The notes below the pieces were generated by a model, which was not told where the DNA came from, ran no database searches, and saw nothing but the letters and a program-made list of their open reading frames with translations. From Tabrizicola sp. (GTDB taxonomy: Bacteria; Pseudomonadota; Alphaproteobacteria; Rhodobacterales; Rhodobacteraceae), in NCBI GenBank assembly GCA_025458105.1, contig JALOTD010000076.1:1-33446 (forward strand): a stretch of DNA of 33,446 bases. Reading direction: 5' to 3'. Each line of letters starts with the position of its first letter. Within the stretch, counting starts at the first letter, position 1. This document shows, piece after piece, positions 16,249 through 25,160 of this stretch. The position numbers were made by a program, and so were the translations under genes.

Positions 16249-17754
16249 ATGCGCCACGCCCTGATCCTGTGCCTGACCGCAGCCCCCGCTTTCGCCCAGA
16301 CGCTGGACGACCGCCACTTGCCCGTTATCCCGCGCACCGCCGAAGACAGCACGAAAATCGCCGCCGTTCTTGCCCCGCCGACTGACTTCACCAAACCCGA
16401 ACCGTACGAGCAGAACCCCGCCGGGGCCGCCACCGTCCGCGCCACCACCACCGCCGACGCCTTCTCGAAACCCTCGGCCAACATGCCCTTCGACTCCGAG
16501 ATGGCCTTCAAGCTCGGCAATGCGCTCTTCCGCAAGACCTGGGTCGCCTCGCCGTCATCCACCCTCGCCTCCGATGGCCTGGGCCCCCTCTACAACGCCC
16601 GCGCCTGCCAGGATTGCCACTTGAAGGACGGCCGCGGCCACACCCCGGAAACACCCGACGATTCAAGGGTTTCCATGTTCCTTCGTCTCTCGGTCATGGG
16701 CGGGCCCAGCCCGGAAGGCATTGCCGAATGGATCGCCACCCAACCCGACCCGACCTATGGCGGCCAGCTGCAGGACCTTGCCGCCCCCGGCCACCCTGCC
16801 GAGGGCCGGATGGACATCACCTGGACCGAAACGCCCGTGACTCTGGCCGATGGCACTGTGGTCAGCCTCCGCGCCCCGACGTACAGCTTCGCGAACCCGG
16901 GCTATGCCGACCCCTCGCCAGACCTCATGCTGTCCCCCCGCGTCGCGCCACCGATGATCGGTCTCGGTCTGCTGGAGGCCATTCCCGCCGCCGACATCCT
17001 CGCCCTTGCCGACCCTGAGGATGCCGATGGCGACGGTATCTCCGGCCGGGCGCAGATCGTGCCATCCGTCGAATACGGCGTACCGATGCTCGGCCGGTTC
17101 GGCCTGAAAGCCGGGGCCCCCACGGTCCGGGAGCAGTCCGCCGGGGCCTTCGCAAGCGACATGGGTCTGTCCACTCCGCTCCACCCAGCCCCCTGGGGCG
17201 ACTGCACCACGGGCCAGCCCACCTGCACCTTCGCCCCGCATGGCCAGGAACCAGGGCTGCGCGACGGGCTGGAAGTGGACCGGGAAAGCCTTGATCTGGT
17301 TACGTTTTATTCCCAGAATCTGGGCGTGCCCGCGCGGCGGAACATCGACGATCCGAACGTGCTGCGCGGAAAAGAGGTATTCTACAGCCTGAACTGCCAG
17401 GGCTGCCACAAGCCCAAACACGTCACCCACCGCCTCGACGGCCGGCCCGAACAAAGCTTTCAGCTGATCTGGCCCTACACCGACCTGCTTCTGCACGACA
17501 TGGGGCCGGGTCTGGCCGACAACCGCCCGGAAGGCCGGGCCAGCGGGTCGGAATGGAAGACCCCGCCGCTCTGGGGGATCGGCCTGACCGCACAGGTCTC
17601 CGGCCACACAGAATTCTTGCATGACGGTCGCGCCCGCAGCCTCTTGGAGGCCATCCTCTGGCACGGCGGAGAGGCACAGGCCCAGCGCGACGCCGTGGTC
17701 GGGATGGCCACCGAAGACCGCGACGCCCTGATCGCCTTTTTGGAAAGCCTCTGA
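16249..17754 (+). CDS. Diheme oxidoreductase (DHOR/DUF1111) family protein
   Basis: Periplasmic c-type cytochrome-like protein of the thiol oxidoreductase/DHOR family, regularly encoded with imelysins in iron-uptake clusters. The 501-residue product has a short signal (MRHALILCLTAAPAFAQ) and two heme-binding CxxCH sites, ACQDCHLKDG (C120, C123, H124) and NCQGCHKPKH (C383, C386, H387). DPEDADGDGISGRAQ resembles a calcium-binding loop. Family ends such as LWGIGLTAQVSGHTEFLHDG and ILWHGGEAQ are present. AAAGGAGG precedes the ATG. Its stop and the next start share a base (TGATG). Confidence 0.93.
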   Translation: MRHALILCLTAAPAFAQTLDDRHLPVIPRTAEDSTKIAAVLAPPTDFTKPEPYEQNPAGAATVRATTTADAFSKPSANMPFDSEMAFKLGNALFRKTWVASPSSTLASDGLGPLYNARACQDCHLKDGRGHTPETPDDSRVSMFLRLSVMGGPSPEGIAEWIATQPDPTYGGQLQDLAAPGHPAEGRMDITWTETPVTLADGTVVSLRAPTYSFANPGYADPSPDLMLSPRVAPPMIGLGLLEAIPAADILALADPEDADGDGISGRAQIVPSVEYGVPMLGRFGLKAGAPTVREQSAGAFASDMGLSTPLHPAPWGDCTTGQPTCTFAPHGQEPGLRDGLEVDRESLDLVTFYSQNLGVPARRNIDDPNVLRGKEVFYSLNCQGCHKPKHVTHRLDGRPEQSFQLIWPYTDLLLHDMGPGLADNRPEGRASGSEWKTPPLWGIGLTAQVSGHTEFLHDGRARSLLEAILWHGGEAQAQRDAVVGMATEDRDALIAFLESL

Positions 17755-18809
17755 TGCAAAAAGCCTTTTCGCTGATCATGCCAACAGCCAGAGGGCGGCT
17801 CCCTTGGTCCGCGTGGTGGCGGGATGGGGTGGAGGTGCAGGCTCGCAGAAAGCTCCGCGCTGCGGCACTGATTGCATGCCTCGCCTCTCCCGCCGCTGCC
17901 GATACGGCCCTTGCAGTCACCGACCATGCCCGTCCCGGCTACGCCGCCTTTGCCAAGGCCGCGGCCGACCTTGCCGCCATAGACAGCTGCGACCCCGAAG
18001 CCCTTCGCCCCTCGTTCCATGCCGCCTACGATGCCTGGCTGGCCATTGCCCATCTGCATCTTGGCCCCGCCGAAGAAGACGGGCGTTCGCTTGCCATCCT
18101 TTACTGGCCCGATCCGAAAGGCCTGGGCGCCAAGGCGCAGAAAACTCTTTTGACCGGCGACCCCAAGGCCCTGACGCCCGAAGCCATGGCCCAGCAATCC
18201 GTCGCGGCCCGCGGCCTTGCGGGGCTTGAGCGTCTTCTCTATCCCGCAGAAGACCTGCGCGCCGATCCCTGCCCCCTGATCCACGCCACGGCCGATGACC
18301 TCGCCCGCATGGCCAGCGACCTTGCGCAGGACTGGGGCCCGTTCGGCGATTTGCTGGTCACCGCAGGCCAACCCGGCAATCCGCGCTTCCTGTCCCCGGA
18401 TGAGGCAACCCAGGCCCTCTTGACCCAGCTTGCCAGCGGCCTCGAATTCATCGCCGACCGCCGCATCGGCCGTCCCTTGGGCAGTTTCGACAAGCCGCGT
18501 CCCGACCTTGCCGAGGCTGCTGCCTCTGGCCGGTCTGTCCAGAACATCATCCTGTCCCTGCAGGCTCTGCGCGACCTCACTTTCGCCCTCAACGCCGACA
18601 GTCCCAGAACGCTTGCCGCCTTCGACAAGGCCCTCAGGCTCGCCCAGGATCTGCAAGATCCCGGCCTGTCCGGCATCAATGACCCGCAGATCTGGCTCAA
18701 GCTGGAAATCCTCCAGCAAGCCGTCCGCGCCACCCGCGACACCGCCATTGCCGAGCTTGCTCCCGCGCTTGGCGTGGGCCTTGGCTTCAACTCGCAGGAC
18801 GGAGACTGA
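17754..18809 (+). CDS. Imelysin-like protein, second copy
   Basis: A 351-residue imelysin-family protein, diverged from the first. The GxHxxE histidine is absent: the equivalent site reads RGLAGLERLLYPAED. So it cannot bind metal the same way, which is common in the partner of DHOR proteins. The ATG forms TGATG with the DHOR stop. The first 27 codons are odd, rich in Trp and Arg. A normal signal peptide (QARRKLRAAALIACLASPAAA) begins at an in-frame GTG at 17835 preceded by GGATGGGG, so that GTG may be the true start. Its own stop again forms TGATG with the next gene. Confidence 0.85.
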   Translation: MQKAFSLIMPTARGRLPWSAWWRDGVEVQARRKLRAAALIACLASPAAADTALAVTDHARPGYAAFAKAAADLAAIDSCDPEALRPSFHAAYDAWLAIAHLHLGPAEEDGRSLAILYWPDPKGLGAKAQKTLLTGDPKALTPEAMAQQSVAARGLAGLERLLYPAEDLRADPCPLIHATADDLARMASDLAQDWGPFGDLLVTAGQPGNPRFLSPDEATQALLTQLASGLEFIADRRIGRPLGSFDKPRPDLAEAAASGRSVQNIILSLQALRDLTFALNADSPRTLAAFDKALRLAQDLQDPGLSGINDPQIWLKLEILQQAVRATRDTAIAELAPALGVGLGFNSQDGD

Positions 18810-19814
18810 TGCAGCGCCGCGCTTTCCTCGCCACGCTTGCCGCTAGCCTTGCGCCGCGCCTGACCTGGGCCGATGTCGGGGCGCCCACCTTCCTTGCTGC
18901 CGGCAAACAGGGCGAGACCTACACCCTCCACGGCCTAGACGAGGGCGGCACCAGCCTGTTCCAGGTTCCGCTTCCTGGCCGGGGCCACGCCGCTGCCGCC
19001 CATCCCACGCATGCCGAGGCAGTCGCCTTCGCCCGTCGCCCTGGCACCTTTGCCCTGGTGATCGACTGCGCCACCGGCAAGACCCGCCACCGCCTCACCC
19101 CGCCCGACGGAATGCAGTTCAACGGCCACGGCGCCTATTCGCGGGATGGCAGTCTCCTCATGCGGCCTGTGGGAGACCGCGCGTTACACCCGCCTGACCG
19201 ATTGGCCCAGCCATGGGATCGGCCCGCACGACATCAAGCTTTTGCCCGATGGCCGCCTCGCCGTGGCGAACGGCGGGATCAAGACCGATCCCGTGGATCG
19301 CACCAAGCTGAACATCCCCGACATGCGCCCGAACCTCACGCTTCTGGCAGAGGATGGGGCGCTGATCGACCAGATCGACCTTCCCGACCTGTACCAGAAT
19401 TCCATCCGCCACCTGGCCCTGTGCGGCGATGCAATCGCCTTCGCCATGCAATGGGAAGGAGAGCCGACCGAACCCGTGCCGCAACTTGGCCTCTGGACCC
19501 CGGGCAAGCCAGCCGTACTCTGCCGCCCGCCTGAGGGGCAGGCTTTTACCCTGCAAGGCTATGCGGGATCGGTCGCCGCCACTGCGGACCGTGTCCTTAT
19601 CACCTCTCCGAAAGGTGGCGCGTTGATGATGTTCGACCTCTCTGGCAACCATGTCGCCACGCACTATCGCGCCGATCTTTGCGGTGCAGCAGTTGCGGGC
19701 GGAAGCTTTACGGTGACCGATGGACTGGGTGCCGCCTGGGCTGCGACTGACACCGGGCTGAAGGTCCTTGCGCAGTCAGACACCCAGTGGGACAACCACC
19801 TGATCGCGCTTTAG
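18809..19814 (+). pseudogene. DUF1513 family protein, frame-disrupted
   Basis: DUF1513 proteins are exported propeller-like proteins that close imelysin/DHOR iron operons. The first part, in one frame, has a twin-arginine-type signal (MQRRAFLATLAASLAPRLTWA) and GMQFNGHGAYSRDGSLLM. The rest, in another frame from about 19164, reads GLWETARYTRLTDWPSHGIGPHDIKLLPDG and continues to a natural end (TQWDNHLIAL). The family normally has about a dozen residues between the two parts (a TSE...G-R-I-G-like segment), so roughly 35-40 bases seem missing at 19163. As written, neither half gives a full protein. Confidence is in the family and the break; whether it is biological is open. Confidence 0.82.
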
Positions 19815-20227
19815 CGGCCGATCTCGCCCCAGACGATCGCGGCCCGCCGCTGCATCTCGGGCACCGCCTGACCATGCCCAAGGAACGCTGTCACCGGCAT
19901 CAGTTCCCACCCCTGGCCTTCGTCGCCAAAGCGGATGGCGGCAACCTCGCCAGGGCTTAGCCATCCACCAAAGAAGACCGAGGCGCGGCTGGCATCCATC
20001 ATCGACGGGAAGACACGTCGCCAGATCAGCCGGTCTGCGCCAAGCTGCAGACCAAACTCCTCACTCAACTCACGCAGAAGGCAGGCCTCGGCGGTCTCAC
20101 TCCCCTCGCGACCACCGCCAGGCAGATCCCACAATCCGGGCCAGGGCAGGCCCGGCAGATCGTCGCGCTGGCAGGTCAGCACGCGCCCTTCACAGAAGAA
20201 CGCGGCCTTTGCCCCGACGAAGTCCAC
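19811..20227 (-). CDS. NUDIX hydrolase
   Basis: A 138-residue NUDIX pyrophosphohydrolase. The full Nudix box is present from G38 to L60 (GGREGSETAEACLLRELSEE, then FGL), with E44, R52, E53, E56 and E57. LPWPGLWDLPGG precedes it, typical of the MutT-like group that acts on (deoxy)nucleoside diphosphate derivatives. The substrate is not predictable. The GTG start at 20227 lies one base after the stop of the NfeD-like gene, so it is coupled to that unit. Its 3' end overlaps the converging DUF1513 gene by four bases. Confidence 0.9.
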   Translation of the reverse strand: MDFVGAKAAFFCEGRVLTCQRDDLPGLPWPGLWDLPGGGREGSETAEACLLRELSEEFGLQLGADRLIWRRVFPSMMDASRASVFFGGWLSPGEVAAIRFGDEGQGWELMPVTAFLGHGQAVPEMQRRAAIVWGEIGR

Positions 20228-20228
20228 C

Positions 20229-20513
20229 TCAGGGACTGTCGTTGATGTCCCGGTCCCAGACCTTCACCTGACCTTCGCGAACGCCAACGAGACGCCGAAG
20301 GATCAACCAGGCCAGTACCGACAGGACCGAGAAGATCAGCAGCAGCCCCGCGACACTCGTGGGCGCGATTCCAAGCCCCACCAGAACACCCGTCAGAACC
20401 GCCCCGACCGCGAACCCAAGGAAGATGTAGCCCGGTGCCAGTACCTCGAGCACCCCCAGTGCAAAGCCCAGGACAACCCAAGCCCACCAGGTTCCGGCAA
20501 GTGATGTCAGCAT
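20229..20513 (-). CDS. NfeD-like short membrane protein
   Basis: A 94-residue membrane protein of the short NfeD/YbbK-partner type. Two or three hydrophobic spans (WWAWVVLGFALGVLEVLAPG, YIFLGFAVGAVLTGVLVGLG, VAGLLLIFSVLSVLAWLIL) are followed by a short polar tail; the OB-fold domain of longer NfeD proteins is lacking. It begins one base after the SPFH gene ends. The two families are typically paired and thought to act together in membrane microdomains. Confidence 0.88.
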   Translation of the reverse strand: MLTSLAGTWWAWVVLGFALGVLEVLAPGYIFLGFAVGAVLTGVLVGLGIAPTSVAGLLLIFSVLSVLAWLILRRLVGVREGQVKVWDRDINDSP

Positions 20514-20514
20514 G

Positions 20515-21396
20515 TCATGGCCTTCCTTTCAGCATCTTGAAGGCATCTCCAAAGGCTTCCAGCATATTGGCAGGCACCAGAATCGTCTGCTTGCCTTGAC
20601 CGACCGCGATGGCCTGCATGGCCTCGACCTGCTTAAGCGCAACCTGATACTGCGCGGCCTCAAGCCCGCTTTCCTTGATCGTCTCGGCAATGACACCGGT
20701 TGCATAGGCCTCGGCATCCGCCGTCACGCGCTTGGCCTTGGCTTGCTGCTCGGCGGCGTACAGATCGGCGTCGGCGGCAAGCTCCACCGCCCGCTTCTTG
20801 CCCTCGGCCTCCATGACCTGAGCCCGCCGCGCGCGTTCGGCGTTCAGCTGCTGCAGCATGGCCGACCGAGTGGCTTCATCCAGGTTCACGTCCAGGATCT
20901 CGGCCCGGGTCACCTCGACCCCCCAGTCGTCGACCATTGCCGTGACCTGCTCACGCACGCGTTCGATCAGCTGGGCACGGTTCGACTGGACCTGGTCCAG
21001 CTCCAGTTTGCCGATCTCGGACCGGACGATGCCGGCCACGGTCGTCGCAATGGCGCCATCCACGTCCCGGATCCGGTAGACCGTCTTTTCGGGTTCCGTG
21101 ACGCGATAGAACACGCTGGTTTCAACTTTCACCAGTACGTTGTCGGCGGTGATGGCGTCCTGGCTTGCGGTCGGCAACTGGCGCTCCAGCACCGAAACCT
21201 TGTGCGCGATGCGGTCAAGGAACGGCACGACAAAGTTGATGCCCGGCCCAAGCACCGCCCGCAGCCGACCAAACCGCTCGACCACATGCTTTTCCGACTG
21301 CGGAACGATCCGCACCCCAAGGAAGATGCTGATGATGACAAATAGGGCAATGGCCAGATAGACGCCGTTCCAGCCCAACAGATCCTCAAATCCCAC
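20515..21396 (-). CDS. SPFH/band-7 (stomatin-like) membrane protein
   Basis: A 293-residue protein of the stomatin/QmcA type. One N-terminal span (WNGVYLAIALFVIISIFLGV) is followed by the band-7 domain (VPQSEKHVVERFGRLRAVLG, PFLDRIAHKVSVLERQ, DAITADNVLVKVETSVFYRV) and a long alanine- and charge-rich helix around residues 180-250 likely to oligomerise. The GTG start at 21396 has GGAGGGG upstream. It is first of a three-gene unit with NfeD-like and NUDIX genes. A role in membrane organisation or FtsH regulation is known for relatives. Confidence 0.92.
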   Translation of the reverse strand: MGFEDLLGWNGVYLAIALFVIISIFLGVRIVPQSEKHVVERFGRLRAVLGPGINFVVPFLDRIAHKVSVLERQLPTASQDAITADNVLVKVETSVFYRVTEPEKTVYRIRDVDGAIATTVAGIVRSEIGKLELDQVQSNRAQLIERVREQVTAMVDDWGVEVTRAEILDVNLDEATRSAMLQQLNAERARRAQVMEAEGKKRAVELAADADLYAAEQQAKAKRVTADAEAYATGVIAETIKESGLEAAQYQVALKQVEAMQAIAVGQGKQTILVPANMLEAFGDAFKMLKGRP

Positions 21397-21552
21397 GTTA
21401 AACCCCTCCGTTCCAATGCGCGCCTTTTGCGCTTTGGCAGTAATGTGGCCCCTCGTGGTCCTTCACGCAAGGTCTGGCGATACGACCCGGCCTTTCCCCT
21501 TGACGGCGAAAGCTGTAGCGTGTGGCCAGTCAGATCAACGGAACCGGACCCT

Positions 21553-21798
21553 ATGACCCAGCGCCTTCACCTTGTCTTCGGCGGCGAACTCCTCACCCCA
21601 GACAAGACTGTTTTCAAGGACCCCAACCAGATTCACATCGTCGGCATGTTTCCCGACTATGCTAGCGCCCATGCGGCCTGGAAGGCCGAGGCACATCGCA
21701 CCGTCGACAATGCGCACATGCGCTATTTCATTGCCCATATCCACCGCCTGCGGGATGAGGCCCAGCCTGCCTCGGCGACCGAGGAGCTTGGCAGCTAG
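21553..21798 (+). CDS. DUF4170 family protein
   Basis: An 81-residue soluble protein of the DUF4170 family, restricted to alphaproteobacteria as far as I know and commonly beside lipid A genes. Typical segments are LHLVFGGELLTPDKTVFKDP, IHIVGMFPDYASAHAAWKAE and RYFIAHIHRLRDE. The ATG at 21553 gives the normal length; the open frame further upstream has no family sequence. It is three bases from waaA and so likely in its operon. Function unknown. Confidence 0.88.
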   Translation: MTQRLHLVFGGELLTPDKTVFKDPNQIHIVGMFPDYASAHAAWKAEAHRTVDNAHMRYFIAHIHRLRDEAQPASATEELGS

Positions 21799-21801
21799 AT
21801 C

Positions 21802-22998
21802 ATGGCGGCCTCGCTTGGCCTAAAGCTCTACAATCTCGGGCACCGGCGTGAGCCCGGCACGGTCACGGTACGTCCGCCGCGGCCAAGCGGTCCGCTGGCC
21901 TGGTTGCATGCCCCGAACTCGGCACAGGTCAGTCCGATGCTTGCACTTGCCCAGAGACTGTCAGGCGAAGACGGGATGACGTCGGTCCTGACCTGCCCGG
22001 TCGACCTTGCGCCGCGCGAGGGCATTCTTCTGCAGCTGCCGCCACCTGACACGCCGGTCGACGTTCGGGCCTTCCTGGATCACTGGCGGCCCGACGTTGC
22101 GATTTTCTCGGAAGGCGAACTGCGCCCCGCTGCGCTGCACGAATCCCATGAACGTGGGATCCCGCTCTTGATGGTCAACGCCCGCACACCGGTCTTTCTG
22201 CGGGAACGCGACAGCTGGTACCCCGGTCTCATGCGCTCGGCCCTCGGTCGGTTCGCCCAGATCAGCGCGCTGGACGAAGCCGCTGCCCGCGCCTTTCGCA
22301 AGGCGGGGGCCACACTGTCCTCGGTTGCCGTCACGGGCCGCATGGAAGAAGAATGCGCAGTGCTTCCCTGCCTCGAAGCCGAACGCGCCGCCCTTGCCCG
22401 TGTTCTGGGTGCGCGCCCGGTCTGGTTCGCCGCCGGGGTCACAGCCCAGGAAGAAGCCTCGGTCTTGGCCGCGCACCGGGCTGCCCTGCAACAGTCGCAC
22501 CGCCTGCTTCTGGTCCTGATGCCCGAAACTCCAGGCCGGGCCGAAGCTCTTGCGCAAACGCTTGAGGATCAGGACAGCTGGACCGTGGCCCAGCGCCTGA
22601 AGGACGAAGAGCCTGACACCGGGACCGAGGTCTTTGTCGTCGACAATCCTGCGGAATATGGTCTTTGGTATCGCCTTGCTCCTGTTACCTTCCTAGGTGG
22701 CAGCCTTCTTGGTAGCGGACCCACGCGCTCGCCGCTTGAAGCTGCGGCCCTGGGCTCTGCCATCCTGCACGGCCCGCGCATTGGGGCCCATGGTCCGGTT
22801 TTCGGTCGGCTCGGCGCCGCGCGGGCTACCCGGGCCGTCGCCTCGACCACCGATCTGGCCGAGGCCCTGGGCGATCTTCTTTCTCCCGACCGCGCCGCGC
22901 GGCTGGCACAAGCCGCCTGGGCCGTGGTCAGCGACGGCGCCGAAGTCACCGAACGCCTGATCGAACAGATCCGACAGTTGTCCGACGGGTCTGTCTGA
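21802..22998 (+). CDS. waaA: 3-deoxy-D-manno-octulosonic acid (Kdo) transferase
   Basis: Inner-membrane-associated glycosyltransferase that adds Kdo to the lipid A precursor. The 398-residue protein has the N-terminal Kdo-transferase domain (LAWLHAPNSAQVSPMLALAQ, PDVAIFSEGELRPAAL, GIPLLMVNARTP) and a GT-B C-terminal domain (FAAGVTAQEEASVLAAH, LAPVTFLGGSLLGSGPTRSP, LEAAALGSAILHGP). It lacks the usual N-terminal membrane anchor of longer WaaA proteins, which is a known variant. Its stop overlaps the lpxK start (TGATG). Confidence 0.88.
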   Translation: MAASLGLKLYNLGHRREPGTVTVRPPRPSGPLAWLHAPNSAQVSPMLALAQRLSGEDGMTSVLTCPVDLAPREGILLQLPPPDTPVDVRAFLDHWRPDVAIFSEGELRPAALHESHERGIPLLMVNARTPVFLRERDSWYPGLMRSALGRFAQISALDEAAARAFRKAGATLSSVAVTGRMEEECAVLPCLEAERAALARVLGARPVWFAAGVTAQEEASVLAAHRAALQQSHRLLLVLMPETPGRAEALAQTLEDQDSWTVAQRLKDEEPDTGTEVFVVDNPAEYGLWYRLAPVTFLGGSLLGSGPTRSPLEAAALGSAILHGPRIGAHGPVFGRLGAARATRAVASTTDLAEALGDLLSPDRAARLAQAAWAVVSDGAEVTERLIEQIRQLSDGSV

Positions 22999-23987
22999 TG
23001 CGCGCGCCGGGGTTCTGGTACGCCGCCCCCGACCGGCCCGGCTTCTTGGCGCGCCTCCTGTCCCCGCTCGGCTGGGTCTACGCCGACGCCACCGCGCGCC
23101 GCCTGCGCCAGCCCGGCTACCGGGCGCAGGTGCCGGTGATCTGCGTCGGCAATCTGGTCGCAGGCGGGGCGGGAAAGACCCCCACGACACTTGCCCTGAT
23201 CGAACGACTGCTGGCCCGCGGCCACAAGGTCCATGTCGTCAGCCGCGGCTACGGCGGGAGCCTGAGCGGCCCCGTCCAGGTTGATGGCCGCCGCCACAGC
23301 GCTGCCGAGGTCGGGGACGAGCCGCTCCTCCTCTCTGCCTTTGCGCCGGTCTGGGTCGCGCGCGACCGTGCCGCCGGCGTCCGCGCGGCCGAGGCTGCAG
23401 GCGCCCACGTGATCCTGATGGACGACGGCTTTCAGAACCCTTCGGTCAAGCTTGCCCTGTCGATTATCGTTGTCGACGCGGCCAAGGGGTTCGGCAATGG
23501 CCGCTGCATCCCGGCCGGTCCCTTGCGCGAACCCGTCGCCGCAGGCCTCGCCCGAGCTGACCTTGTGCTGACCATCGGCCCGCCCGACCAGCAGGCCGCT
23601 TTCACCAAACGTTGGGGGCCCATGATCCCCCAGCCACGCCTCTCTGGCGCATTGAAGCCCCTTGCCATGGGTCTGGACTGGTCAGGCCAGCGCGTCCTTG
23701 CCTTTGCGGGCATTGCCGATCCCGCACGATTCTTTGCAACTCTGCAAGCGGAAGGCGCAGACCTTGTTCGTGGCGAGTCGCTGGCCGACCATGCGCAGCT
23801 GTCGGAAACCTTGCTGCGGCGGCTGGAGGCTGAAGCCAATGCCAAAGGCGCGCAACTGGTCACGACCGAAAAGGACGCCGCGCGCTTGCCGCCCAACTGG
23901 CGCGCAAAGGTTCTGACCCTGGTGGTCCGCCTGCAGGTTGATGACTGGACCGCCATGGATGCAGCCTTCAAGCGCCTGGGACTCTAG
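22998..23987 (+). CDS. lpxK: Tetraacyldisaccharide 4'-kinase
   Basis: Phosphorylates the 4' position of the lipid A disaccharide on the inner membrane. The 329-residue length is normal. Key features are the N-terminal amphipathic helix (APGFWYAAPDRPGFLARLLS), the P-loop VGNLVAGGAGKTPT (about 50-63), HVVSRGYGG, VGDEPLLLS, LMDDGFQNP, and the late TTEKDAARLP. It is coupled to waaA by a one-base overlap, and the trio DUF4170-waaA-lpxK forms a lipid A/Kdo unit. Confidence 0.95.
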   Translation: MRAPGFWYAAPDRPGFLARLLSPLGWVYADATARRLRQPGYRAQVPVICVGNLVAGGAGKTPTTLALIERLLARGHKVHVVSRGYGGSLSGPVQVDGRRHSAAEVGDEPLLLSAFAPVWVARDRAAGVRAAEAAGAHVILMDDGFQNPSVKLALSIIVVDAAKGFGNGRCIPAGPLREPVAAGLARADLVLTIGPPDQQAAFTKRWGPMIPQPRLSGALKPLAMGLDWSGQRVLAFAGIADPARFFATLQAEGADLVRGESLADHAQLSETLLRRLEAEANAKGAQLVTTEKDAARLPPNWRAKVLTLVVRLQVDDWTAMDAAFKRLGL

Positions 23988-24011
23988 TACCCGCGCTTTC
24001 GACGAAAATCC

Positions 24012-24034
24012 GCCGCTGACGGTCAGCGCCTTTA
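24012..24034. terminator. Possible terminator between lpxK and the CoA-transferase gene
   Basis: CGCTGAC-G-GTCAGCG (24014-24028) is an inverted repeat between two converging stops, followed by CCTTTACC. The arms are close together, so the real stem is about five pairs. It is a weak candidate. Confidence 0.35.
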
Positions 24035-25159
24035 CCGCAGGACGTCATCCTGATGCTGCCCCAGCCGCGGGGCGGGACGGTCAAGTGACAGCTCGGCCCC
24101 AGAAAAGGTCATCGGGCTGCGCACGCCCGGCAACCCATCGGGTGCAATCTGCATCCCTCGCGCGATGACCTGCGGGTCGGCAAAGACCTCGGCCAGATCG
24201 TTGATGGGCCCCGCTGGAACCCCCTCCGCCTCGCAAGCTGCCAGAAGATCGGCCTTTGCCCAGGTCCGCGTTGCGGCCGTGATACGCTCGGACATCTCGG
24301 CCCGGTTCGCAATCCGGTCGGCGTTGGTCAGGAACTTCGGATCCGTGGCCATCCCCTGCAGGCCCAGGATCGCGCACAGCCGCTGGTACTGCCCGTCATT
24401 GCCCGTGGCCAGGATCAACCAGCCATCCTTGCAGTCGAAGACCGCGTAAGGCGCCAGATTCGGATGCGCGTTCCCCATCAGGCCCGGAGCCTTGCCGCTG
24501 GCCAGATAATTCATCGCCTGGTTGGCCATGATGCTGGTCGCCACGTCCAGAAGCGCCATGTCGATGTGCTGGCCTTCGCCTGTCCGCCCCCGCTGCACCA
24601 ACGCCGCCAGGATCGCCGTCGCCGCATAGACTCCGGTGAAGATGTCCGTCACCGCCACGCCCACCTTCTGCGGCTGGCCATCTGCCGGGCCGGTCACGCT
24701 CATCAGCCCTGACATGCCCTGAATGATGAAGTCATACCCCGCCCGGTGCGCATAGGGCCCGGTCTGGCCAAAGCCGGTGATGCTGCAATAGATCAGTTTA
24801 GGGTTCACTCGGCGCAAGGACGCATAGTCCAGCCCGTACTTGACCAGCCCGCCGACCTTGAAATTCTCAATCACCACATCGGCACCCGCCACCAGCCGCC
24901 GCACGACCTCCTGCCCCTCGGGATCACGGAAGTCGCAGGTGACGGAGCGTTTCCCGCGGTTCGTCGCGTGGAAGTAGGCGGCCGTCTTTTCGCCCCCCGC
25001 CTCGATGAACGGCGGGCCCCAGCGCCGGGTGTCGTCGCCTTCGGGCGCCTCGACCTTGACCACATCCGCGCCAAGGTCGGCCAAGGTCTGCCCAGCCCAG
25101 GGACCAGCCAGAATCCGCGCCAGTTCGATGACGCGGATACCCTCCAGCGGTGCCGCCAT
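24032..25159 (-). CDS. CaiB/BaiF-type (family III) CoA-transferase
   Basis: A 375-residue family III CoA-transferase, which moves CoA between carboxylic acids. Family marks are GIRVIELARILAGPWAGQTL, LADLGADVVKVEAPEGDDTR, NRGKRSVTCDFRDPEGQEV, YCSITGFGQTGPY, and the catalytic aspartate in HIDMALLDVATS. PAGPINDLAEVFADPQVIARG closes the active-site region. It is slightly shorter than the usual 390-400 residues but complete. The ATG lies one base after the DsbA-like gene stop. The acid substrate cannot be told. Confidence 0.92.
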   Translation of the reverse strand: MAAPLEGIRVIELARILAGPWAGQTLADLGADVVKVEAPEGDDTRRWGPPFIEAGGEKTAAYFHATNRGKRSVTCDFRDPEGQEVVRRLVAGADVVIENFKVGGLVKYGLDYASLRRVNPKLIYCSITGFGQTGPYAHRAGYDFIIQGMSGLMSVTGPADGQPQKVGVAVTDIFTGVYAATAILAALVQRGRTGEGQHIDMALLDVATSIMANQAMNYLASGKAPGLMGNAHPNLAPYAVFDCKDGWLILATGNDGQYQRLCAILGLQGMATDPKFLTNADRIANRAEMSERITAATRTWAKADLLAACEAEGVPAGPINDLAEVFADPQVIARGMQIAPDGLPGVRSPMTFSGAELSLDRPAPRLGQHQDDVLR

Positions 25160-25160
25160 C

